6,970 bases of DNA, taken from assembly GCA_964540855.1 (NCBI GenBank), contig CAZIOI010000030.1:1-6970 (forward strand). Reading direction: 5' to 3'. The notes beneath the pieces were generated by a model. That model was given only the letters and a program-made list of their open reading frames with translations. It was not told the DNA's origin and ran no database searches. Numbering within the stretch: the stretch's first letter is position 1; the number at the start of each line of letters is the position of its first letter. The position numbers and the translations under genes are program-made. Source of the stretch: CAZIOI01 sp964540855. Its GTDB lineage: Bacteria > Patescibacteriota > UBA1384 > DTJR01. Below are positions 1 to 5,768 of this stretch, one piece after another.

Positions 1-171
1 ATGTCAGCAAAAACATTACTCACCGTTTTGGGGGTGGTGATTATTGTTATGGGGGTGGCTGGTTTGTTCTGGACTATGTTCGGAGTCGAAGATCCGACTT
101 GGCACGCGATTTTGAAGATCGTTGTCGGTTTGATCGCTGTCTATGTCGGCTCGACCGACAAGACAAGATAA
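1..171 (+). CDS. Small two-transmembrane-segment protein, function unknown
   Basis: An ATG at the first base opens a 56-residue frame ending in TAA at 169-171. It has two hydrophobic stretches, at about residues 5-27 (LLTVLGVVIIVMGVAGLFW region) and 37-51 (LKIVVGLIAVYVG region). A short linker with acidic and aromatic residues (GVEDPTWH) separates them, and the tail is short and charged (STDKTR). This predicts a small inner-membrane hairpin protein with no catalytic motif. Any ribosome binding site lies outside the window, so the start cannot be checked and an earlier start is possible. The stop codon directly abuts the first unit of the heptamer repeat array, leaving no room for a separate terminator. 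I do not recognise the family. Codon use looks like that of the housekeeping genes. Confidence 0.7.
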   Translation: MSAKTLLTVLGVVIIVMGVAGLFWTMFGVEDPTWHAILKIVVGLIAVYVGSTDKTR

Positions 172-255
172 CGTATAACGTAAAACGAAAAACGTATAAC
201 CACAACATATCAGCGTATAACTAAAAACGTATAACGTATAATCACAGTGTATAAT
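172..255. repeat. Degenerate 7-base tandem repeat array (CGTATAA type)
   Basis: Reading from base 172 in steps of seven gives CGTATAA, CGTAAAA, CGAAAAA, CGTATAA, CCACAAC, ATATCAG, CGTATAA, CTAAAAA, CGTATAA, CGTATAA, TCACAGT, GTATAAT. The exact unit CGTATAA occurs at 172, 193, 214, 228 and 235, so all spacings are multiples of seven (21, 21, 14, 7). The array begins immediately after the stop codon of the small membrane protein. Related blocks occur inverted at 293-320 and in the antiporter upstream region at 5270-5298. Confidence 0.75.
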
Positions 256-268
256 TCAAAACTTCATA

Positions 269-320
269 TAATCGTTGCGAAGCAACACAATAGTTATACG
301 CTATACGTTTTGCGTTATAC
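269..320. repeat. Small hairpin plus inverted copy of the heptamer repeat
   Basis: GTTGC (274-278), loop GAA and GCAAC (282-286) form a 5-bp hairpin. It is followed by 293-320, whose reverse complement again reads in heptamers (CGTATAG, CGTATAA and CGCAAAA types). That stretch matches 173-200 in most of its 28 positions, so the two form an imperfect inverted repeat across about 150 bases. Bases 269-299 also align closely with the reverse complement of the repeat at 5291-5322. A third, imperfect palindrome of the same kind (TGTCGC-TTT-GCGA) lies at 333-345. Confidence 0.7.
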
Positions 321-355
321 ATTAACAACGATTGTCGCTTTGCGAAACCATGGTA

Positions 356-535
356 TGAAGCGTGCCGGCGGCTGAAGGGTGGAACTTCAGCCTAATTACT
401 CCACTACAAGGATAGGGGGCGGGCTTCGCCCGCCTGCGAACGCTTGAGCGTTAGCGATTGCGGGCAGGCAACTCTGCGGTTTGTGAGTGGAGCACAAACC
501 TATACCCCAAAAAAATAAACCACCCATCCTTAACA
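356..535. other. Block of nested palindromes, possible structured RNA
   Basis: No open reading frame of note lies here, but complementary arms are dense. There is an 8-bp stem at 370-377/385-392 (loop GGTGGAA). There is a 7-bp G+C stem at 418-424/428-434 and a 5-bp stem at 439-443/448-452. An 8-bp stem at 478-485/493-500 has loop AGTGGAG. A possible closing helix pairs 408-413 with 526-531 and 415-417 with 523-525. CTCCACT at 399-405 is the exact complement of the last loop and partly of the first. GCCTGC (432-437) can also pair with GCAGGC (464-469), which would compete with the 418-434 stem. The strand is undetermined and I match it to no RNA family I know. It may instead be a cluster of REP-like palindromes. 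Confidence 0.4.
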
Positions 536-559
536 AAAATCTACGAGCTTTAGCTCGTA
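535..559 (-). terminator. Hairpin with U-tract on the minus strand (possible terminator)
   Basis: TACGAGC (542-548), loop TTTA and GCTCGTA (553-559) form a perfect 7-bp hairpin. Read on the minus strand it is followed by GATTTTTG, the usual arrangement of an intrinsic terminator. No minus-strand gene upstream of it is evident, so it may simply be one of the short palindromes scattered in the spacers. Confidence 0.35.
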
Positions 560-622
560 ATAAACAGAGCTAGATTTAGACAAAATCTTATTAAGCAATT
601 AAAAAATATTTGATTGTTTTGT

Positions 623-650
623 TTGACAATTTTTTTCTCTAGTGTTCAAT
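623..650 (+). promoter_or_regulatory. Putative sigma70-type promoter for dnaG-rpoD
   Basis: A perfect TTGACA lies at 623-628 and TTCAAT (4 of 6 matches to TATAAT) at 645-650, with 16 bases between them and an A/T-rich background. Transcription would start at about 656-659, only a few bases before the ATG at 661. The ATG at 649 falls inside the -10 element and would not be transcribed from this promoter. Confidence 0.5.
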
Positions 651-660
651 GAGATTAGAT

Positions 661-2394
661 ATGGATCAAGTTGACGAAGTCAAAAAGAGAATAGATATTG
701 TTGAGCTGATCAGCCAGTATCTGGAGGTTAAGCGATCCGGCATCAACTATTCTTCGCGGTGTCCTTTTCACCAAGAAAAAACGCCGTCTTTTATGATTTC
801 GCCGGAGAGACAGGTATTTCGTTGCTTTGGCTGCGGCGAATCCGGAGACGTGATTAGCTTTTTGCAAAAAATGGAGGGTCTTAGTTTTCCGGAGGCGCTA
901 AAAATCCTTGCCGACAGAGCCGGAGTTCAGCTGGAATTTAGCTCAAACAAAGATTTTCAAAAACAAAAAAGTGAAAAGGAAAAACTTTTTAGGATCAACC
1001 TACTATCGGCAAAGTTTTTCAAGGCAATGCTTGCGACAAAAGAGGGCAAGCCGGCGATGGATTATTTGCTTGAAAGGGGTTTGACCAAAGAAGTAATAGA
1101 AAAGTTTAAAATAGGTTTTGCCAATTCGCCGGAGCGATTAGAAAAAATACTGCTCAAGGATGGTTTTTCTTACAAAGATTTGTCTAATGCCGGTAACCCG
1201 CAAAGATTTCGCCACAGGATAATGTTTCCGATATTTAGTGTTTTTGGCGAAGTTGTGGGTTTTTCGGGACGAATATTGGAGTCTGTTTTGCCCCAGGGCG
1301 TTAGTCCGCATCCAAAATATTTAAATACTCCGGAAACACCGATTTTTCACAAATCAAAAATTTTATACGGGCTGAATCTTGCCAAAGACCAGATCAGAAA
1401 ATCTAAACGCGCGATAGTTGTCGAGGGTCAAATGGACGTGGCGATGAGCCACGTTGCCGGTGTTGAAAATGTTGTAGCCTCGTCCGGTACTGCGCTGACA
1501 GAAGACCATTTAAAAATTATCGGTCGATATACGACTGACATCGTTTTTGCCTTTGACGAGGACGAGGCCGGTCAAAAAGCGGCGCACAAAGCGGTTGTCG
1601 AAGCCTATAAATTGTCGCTTGAACCAAAATTAACAATTATCGAAGGATTCAAGGACGTAGGCGAGCTAGCTCAAACGAAACCGCATGAGTGGTCCAAAAT
1701 TGTCTCGTCCGCTCTTCCGGCCGTCGATTGGTTAATCAAAACGCATGGATTTCCCAGAGAAAATCCTTCGGCCGAGCAGAAAAAAAATCTGACCAAAGAA
1801 GTGCTTGTTTTTATTTCTAACATGCCCGACGAGATAGAGAAGGCCCATTATATCGACAAAATTTCTCAAGTCATTGGCGTTCCCAGAATATCGGTGGAAA
1901 AGGCTCTGGCAAAACTGGAGCAGGCTCCCGGCAGAAAAACCGAGCCCAAACAGGAGCCTGAGGTTCGCGATGAGCCGGCTAGTCTTGAATCTCAACTGGT
2001 GTCAGTTGTGTTGCTGTTGCCGAGTCTCGCGTCAAAAACTTCCCTAACTGACATAGAATTCACCAATCCCGACTACAGGAAGATTTACACCGAGGCTAAA
2101 TCATGTTACAATCAACCGAGTAAGGATACGGCGAGCTGCTTGCATTCGATAAGGGATGGACTCCCTCGAGAGGTGCGGGAATTGTTTGCTGTAAATATAG
2201 TTGTCTGGGACAAAAATGTCCGAGAAAACGAATCCATAGCTTTAGCCGAGTTTGAGGCTTTAATAAAAAAGATACTCTCAGGCAAAAGAGAGTCGTTGAA
2301 AACAAAATATGCCGCAGCGATTGCTGAAGCGGAAAAATCGGGTGACATCGCAAAGGTAAAGCAGTTGATGCAGTCGCTTCAGCAGAATTTATAA
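661..2394 (+). CDS. dnaG: DNA primase DnaG
   Basis: DnaG synthesises the RNA primers for chromosome replication and works with the replicative helicase at the fork. Numbering is from the longer possible start at 649. The N-terminal CHC2 zinc finger has C38-P-F-H41 and C59-F-G-C62. The RNA-polymerase basic core follows (RFRHRIMFPI near 187-196, GFSGRIL 204-210). The TOPRIM domain shows VEG with E259 and the acidic metal-binding motif FDEDEAG (D303, D305). The KD at 335-336 is followed by V-G-E, so the usual second aspartate of the KDPD-type motif is a glycine. The C-terminal part (about 440-581) is the variable helicase-binding region and ends in charged helices. The length is normal for the family. 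I prefer ATG 661 because family members start almost directly at this V-D-E-[VI]-K-x-R-I-D-I-V motif. No Shine-Dalgarno sequence is visible. rpoD follows after 13 bases. Confidence 0.95.
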   Translation: MDQVDEVKKRIDIVELISQYLEVKRSGINYSSRCPFHQEKTPSFMISPERQVFRCFGCGESGDVISFLQKMEGLSFPEALKILADRAGVQLEFSSNKDFQKQKSEKEKLFRINLLSAKFFKAMLATKEGKPAMDYLLERGLTKEVIEKFKIGFANSPERLEKILLKDGFSYKDLSNAGNPQRFRHRIMFPIFSVFGEVVGFSGRILESVLPQGVSPHPKYLNTPETPIFHKSKILYGLNLAKDQIRKSKRAIVVEGQMDVAMSHVAGVENVVASSGTALTEDHLKIIGRYTTDIVFAFDEDEAGQKAAHKAVVEAYKLSLEPKLTIIEGFKDVGELAQTKPHEWSKIVSSALPAVDWLIKTHGFPRENPSAEQKKNLTKEVLVFISNMPDEIEKAHYIDKISQVIGVPRISVEKALAKLEQAPGRKTEPKQEPEVRDEPASLESQLVSVVLLLPSLASKTSLTDIEFTNPDYRKIYTEAKSCYNQPSKDTASCLHSIRDGLPREVRELFAVNIVVWDKNVRENESIALAEFEALIKKILSGKRESLKTKYAAAIAEAEKSGDIAKVKQLMQSLQQNL

Positions 2395-2407
2395 AATATG
2401 GAGGAAA

Positions 2408-3517
2408 ATGGCCAAAAGAGCTATTAAGATGCCTGTCGATAATCGCGTTAGGATGTCGCTAGAGATCGAGAAGTTGATCACGAAAGGCGAGCTACATGGC
2501 TATGTCACCGAACACGAAATCCTGCAGTTTATACCCGAACCGGAAAACAACATAGCGGTTTTGGACGAATTATATGATGTTTTCGCTACCAAAGGGATTC
2601 AGGTTGTCGAGAGAAAAAAACTACTTGATGTGGATGCGATTCTAGCCGAACCTGACGAAAAAGAGCAAAAAGCCGGTGAACTTTCGGAAATTTCCGATGA
2701 TTCGGTCAGAATGTATCTGCGCGAGATCGGTAAAGTATCATTATTATCCGCCGCAGAAGAAACGCATTTGGCAAAAAGGATCGTTGCCGGTGATAAGGTC
2801 GCCAAGAAAAAATTGGCGGAGGCAAACCTGCGCTTGGTTGTTTCGATTGCCAAAAAATATATCGGGCGCGGTCTATCGCTTTTGGACCTGATTCAAGAGG
2901 GCAATTCCGGTTTGCTGCGAGCTGTTGAAAAATTTGATCATCGCAAGGGTTATAAATTTTCGACCTATGCGACTTGGTGGATTCGCCAAGCCATTACTCG
3001 CGCTATTGCCGACCACGCCAGGACAATCAGAATTCCGGTGCACATGGTTGAAACGATCAATAAAATGATTAGGGTTCAGCGCCAACTTGTTCAGGAGCTT
3101 GGTCGCGAACCTTCGGTTGATGAAATTGCCAAGGAAATGGGTACAACCAAGGACAAAGTCGAACACATCATGAAAATTTCCCAAGAAACCGTCTCGCTGG
3201 AGGCTCCGGTTGGCGAGGAAGAGGATTCAAAATTGGGCGATTTTATCGAAGATAAAGATTCGCTTTCGCCGGAAGAGGCGACAATTCATTCTCTGATGAA
3301 AGGCGACATTGATTCATTCTTGGACACCCTTTCGCCAAGAGAACAAAAAATTCTCAAGATGCGTTTTGGGCTCGAGGACGGTCGCACCCACACACTCGAA
3401 GAAGTTGGAAAAGAGTTTGGTGTCACAAGAGAAAGAATCAGGCAAATTGAGGCCAAAGCTTTACAAAAACTCAAAAAGAACGACGAATCTCAACGACTCA
3501 AAGATTATCTCAACTAA
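2408..3517 (+). CDS. rpoD: RNA polymerase primary sigma factor (RpoD/SigA)
   Basis: The 369-residue protein directs core RNA polymerase to housekeeping promoters. Region 1.1 is at about 17-68, containing EKLITKGELHGYVT. Region 1.2 is at about 97-130 (DDSVRMYLREIGKVSLL). Region 2 is at about 133-205, with core-binding LLDLIQEGN and the -10 recognition and melting stretch GYKFSTYATWWIRQAITRAI. Region 3 is at about 208-290, including the finger motif DFIEDKD. Region 4 is at about 300-356, with the -35 helix-turn-helix TLEEVGKEFGVTRERIRQIE. The long non-conserved insert of proteobacterial RpoD is absent. Position 167 is serine where EGNIGL normally has isoleucine. GGAGG at 2400-2404 stands only three bases from the ATG, closer than usual. 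The 13-base gap after dnaG indicates co-transcription. The TAA overlaps the stop codon of the convergent antiporter gene. Confidence 0.96.
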   Translation: MAKRAIKMPVDNRVRMSLEIEKLITKGELHGYVTEHEILQFIPEPENNIAVLDELYDVFATKGIQVVERKKLLDVDAILAEPDEKEQKAGELSEISDDSVRMYLREIGKVSLLSAAEETHLAKRIVAGDKVAKKKLAEANLRLVVSIAKKYIGRGLSLLDLIQEGNSGLLRAVEKFDHRKGYKFSTYATWWIRQAITRAIADHARTIRIPVHMVETINKMIRVQRQLVQELGREPSVDEIAKEMGTTKDKVEHIMKISQETVSLEAPVGEEEDSKLGDFIEDKDSLSPEEATIHSLMKGDIDSFLDTLSPREQKILKMRFGLEDGRTHTLEEVGKEFGVTRERIRQIEAKALQKLKKNDESQRLKDYLN

Positions 3518-5247
3518 CCGGAGATCGATTTTACGAACTTTCTCTCCAGATCGACGACCATGTGTTTTTCGATGGCGTTGACGCTTTTTTGTTTGAGCTC
3601 CTCGATCTTTACGCCTTTAATCATTATTTTTTCCAGAGTATATGATATGAAATCAGATGAAATGGTTGTCGGGACAATCACTAGATCCGCTCCTGATTTG
3701 TAGAGCTCCGCTGCCTCATCATCATCTGCTGCCACGAGAATAATGCTGACTTTTTTGTTGATCTTTTTATAGATGTTTAAAAGCAGTTTGCTTTCCTCGA
3801 GATTATCAATTGTTGAAATCACCAACCGCGCTTTTTGTAGATTCAGTTCGCCAACAATATCGTGGTCGGTAGCATCGCCATATATACAATTATCTTTGGC
3901 TTCTATCATTTGTTCGATCCTTTTAGGGTCAAAATCGACGACTATGGTTGGCAGATTGTTCTCTTTGAGTGTCTCCAAGATACCACCGCCCACCCTATTG
4001 CAGCCGATCAGGATTATATGATCTTTGAGTTCGCCGGTAATATTTGAAAGAGTCTTGTGGTGCTTGGTGGACTCTAAAAAGCCCAGACAATTTCTTAGCG
4101 CGTGATAAATTTCTCTCGATTTTGATATGAGATAAGTGGAAAAAAACACCGTTACGATTGCGACCATAGAGACGAGAGTGATTGATTCGGTTGGTAAGAT
4201 TTTTGTTTTAACGCCCATTGCCATTACGATAAATGAAAACTCGCTGATCTGGGCTAGAGTAATGCCGGTCAAAAAGCTGGTTCTTTTGCGATAGCCGAGT
4301 GAACCCATTATCAGCATAACGACCAGTGGATTGATTATTAGGATCAAAAGCGAAAAAACGATTGTCGGTAAAATCATCTTGCCGATATTTTCAAAAACCA
4401 AGTTTGTGCCCAAATAGATGAAAAATATCATTATAAAAAAGTCTCTAAGCGGGCTGGTTTTGGCTCCGATGTGCGCCGCATATGGGAGCGGCGCAATTGT
4501 AACACCCGCCAAAAACGCGCCTATTTCGGGAGAAAATCCCAAACTTGAGGCGATAATGACCAATATAAAACACCACGCCAAACTCGAGATAAACAAGAGT
4601 TCGTGACTTTTGGCGATTCTTGCAAATATGTGAGGAAGTATATATTTGCTCACTAAACCGGAGAATATAAAGAGCGTAATGGCTTTTATCAGAGTTTTGG
4701 CTACCAATATAATGGCGGAGACTTGACCGGCGTCTGTCTGCGAGCTGCCAATCAATGTTAGCGCCAAGATCGCAACAAAATCTTGTACCAAAAGTACGCC
4801 AACAATCATCTTGCCATGCAAGCTGTCCAGCTCTCCTCTGTTTGATAAAAGAGTGATAATAATGGCGGTGGAACAAAATGATAATCCAAGCGCAAGATAA
4901 ACTGCGCCGATACCGCTAAATCCAAAAGCGGAAGCGATTATCCAATAAATGATGCCGCTTAACGCGATTTGACCTAGCCCGACGACGGCCGCCGATGAGC
5001 CGACCTCTAATAATTTTTTGGGATTTAGCTCGAGACCGATCAAAAATAACAAAAACACAATGCCGATGGTGGCAAATGTTTCGATAATTTGCGGATTTTG
5101 TACGACGCCAAAGGCGAAAGGTCCGATCAAAATGCCGGCGACAAGGTAGGCGAGAATCAGGGGCTGTTTAAAAATTTTGGCAATCACCCCGAGAATCGAG
5201 GCGATTATTAAAATAATCCCAAATTCTATTATAAAGCTTTCGTTCAA
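3514..5247 (-). CDS. Cation:proton antiporter, CPA2/Kef type, with C-terminal TrkA-N domain
   Basis: This 577-residue inner-membrane protein probably exchanges K+ or Na+ for H+. About 12-13 hydrophobic segments fill residues 5-375. Family landmarks are FLIGLELNPKKL (68-79), GLSFCSTAIIITLL (121-134), VQDFVAI with the Q155-D156 pair typical of Kef proteins, and SPEIGAFLAG (239-248). Residues 409-525 form a Rossmann-type TrkA-N (RCK) domain: IILIGCNRVGG, then the acidic end of strand 2 (VVDFD, 436-440) and YGDAT (456-460). The middle glycine of GxGxxG is asparagine (N417). No full TrkA-C domain follows. The start is TTG at 5247-5245, three bases after GGAGG within a purine-rich GAGGGAGGG (5258-5250). 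It converges on rpoD with a 4-base overlap. Substrate and specific subfamily (KefB, KefC, RosB or Na+/H+ types) cannot be fixed from sequence alone. Confidence 0.92.
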   Translation of the reverse strand: MNESFIIEFGIILIIASILGVIAKIFKQPLILAYLVAGILIGPFAFGVVQNPQIIETFATIGIVFLLFLIGLELNPKKLLEVGSSAAVVGLGQIALSGIIYWIIASAFGFSGIGAVYLALGLSFCSTAIIITLLSNRGELDSLHGKMIVGVLLVQDFVAILALTLIGSSQTDAGQVSAIILVAKTLIKAITLFIFSGLVSKYILPHIFARIAKSHELLFISSLAWCFILVIIASSLGFSPEIGAFLAGVTIAPLPYAAHIGAKTSPLRDFFIMIFFIYLGTNLVFENIGKMILPTIVFSLLILIINPLVVMLIMGSLGYRKRTSFLTGITLAQISEFSFIVMAMGVKTKILPTESITLVSMVAIVTVFFSTYLISKSREIYHALRNCLGFLESTKHHKTLSNITGELKDHIILIGCNRVGGGILETLKENNLPTIVVDFDPKRIEQMIEAKDNCIYGDATDHDIVGELNLQKARLVISTIDNLEESKLLLNIYKKINKKVSIILVAADDDEAAELYKSGADLVIVPTTISSDFISYTLEKIMIKGVKIEELKQKSVNAIEKHMVVDLERKFVKSISG

Positions 5248-5269
5248 ATCCCTCCCTCTGCTGTTTTAA

Positions 5270-5350
5270 CGTATAGCGTAAAACGAAAAACTTATAACTA
5301 TGGTGTCGCTTCGCGACAATTATTATAGATTTTTTATTTTACGTTATTTT
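5270..5350. repeat. Second copy of heptamer/hairpin repeat, upstream of the antiporter gene
   Basis: From 5270 the sequence steps in sevens: CGTATAG, CGTAAAA, CGAAAAA, CTTATAA. It matches 173-200 with two differences in 28. It is followed by TGTCGC (5304-5309), loop TTC and GCGACA (5313-5318), a perfect 6-bp hairpin. An A/T-rich inverted remnant lies at 5331-5350 (reverse complement contains ATAACGTAAAA). The element sits in the presumed 5' leader or promoter region of the antiporter gene. On the minus strand a TATAAT (5327-5322) lies inside it, without a convincing -35. Confidence 0.65.
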
Positions 5351-5369
5351 CATCTTATCAGGGATTCGT

Positions 5370-5404
5370 AGAAAAGTTCAGGGCCCGCCGGTGTCGGCGG
5401 GCCC
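5370..5404 (-). terminator. Intrinsic terminator after the minus-strand unknown genes
   Basis: GGGCCCGCCG (5381-5390), loop GTGT and CGGCGGGCCC (5395-5404) form a perfect 10-bp G+C stem. Read on the minus strand it is followed by TGAAC and TTTTC, a moderate U-tract. It begins 20 bases after the stop codon (5425) of the minus-strand gene, which supports both that gene's frame and its direction. Confidence 0.65.
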
Positions 5405-5424
5405 GTGGCGAGATGGTGGGGGGG

Positions 5425-5754
5425 CTAAAGATGTCTTCTCGACGGTGCGAAGGGGCACCCCCGGACGACGTTTTCGAGTTGCTCGGTGATGTTCGTCGCC
5501 TTGTGTCGTCTTGTTTGGCGGCGGCATCTTGAGAGGTGACGTAGCCTGTCTCGCCTCGCTTGTCTGGCGACATTTCCCCTCAAAGCGTCTAGGAGAATAG
5601 TACAGCTTGTTGTCGGGGTGGTTCTGTTCCAACCGCAGACAAACTTGCTGTTGCCGCCGAGCATGGCTGCAACCTTGCAGAGTAGTTCGTAGTGCGGACA
5701 CAGCAGTGCGTCTTTTACATCTCTGACGGAGGACCATGGCGCTTCGGTGGCCAA
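5425..5754 (-). CDS. Unrecognised CPH/CGW-motif protein, short member of a tandem pair
   Basis: This 109-residue protein starts at TTG 5754-5752, eight bases after AGGAGG, and stops at TAG 5425. The N-terminal half carries L-C19-P-H21, then F-V-C40-G-W42, then S-C51-x-I-L-L. The same C-P-H-x18-C-G-W signature, with F at the same offset, recurs in the neighbouring gene just upstream, so the two look homologous. Residues 64-85 are very arginine-rich (RQARRDRLRHLSRCRRQTRR), which could bind nucleic acid or could signal a wrong frame. Another frame (ATG at 5573) is open through this half, but it runs past the terminator, so I prefer this one. The Cys/His set could bind a metal (inference). I do not recognise the family. 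Confidence 0.6.
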   Translation of the reverse strand: MATEAPWSSVRDVKDALLCPHYELLCKVAAMLGGNSKFVCGWNRTTPTTSCTILLDALRGNVARQARRDRLRHLSRCRRQTRRHKATNITEQLENVVRGCPFAPSRRHL

Positions 5755-5758
5755 TCTT

Positions 5759-5768
5759 ATCACCTCCT
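5759..5768 (-). promoter_or_regulatory. Ten-base perfect Shine-Dalgarno overlapping the upstream stop codon
   Basis: AGGAGGTGAT on the minus strand is complementary to the whole usual 3' tail of 16S rRNA (ATCACCTCCT). It overlaps the TAG (5769-5767) of the upstream gene and lies eight bases before TTG 5754, which it selects as start. It indicates coupled translation of the two minus-strand genes. Confidence 0.75.

Noticed and set aside
172..320. CRISPR array
   Set aside because: The repeats are 7 bases, contiguous and degenerate. There are no 20-40 base repeats with unique spacers and no cas genes.
173..320. Insertion sequence or MITE with terminal inverted repeats
   Set aside because: The arms are imperfect, low-complexity heptamer repeats. 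No target-site duplication or transposase is visible, and the second copy (5270-5350) has a different internal arrangement.
370..492. CsrB-like sponge RNA for CsrA (GGA in loops; TACAAGGAT at 405-413 resembles the CsrA binding consensus)
   Set aside because: Only three GGA sites occur, one is not in a loop, and nothing shows the organism has CsrA or that the region is transcribed.
356..535. Known RNA gene (tRNA, tmRNA, RNase P RNA, SRP RNA)
   Set aside because: I looked for the conserved cores I know of these RNAs and found none. A covariance-model scan would settle it.
649..660. ATG 649 as the dnaG start
   Set aside because: It falls within the probable -10 element and adds four residues before the conserved N-terminus. 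ATG 661 fits the family better.
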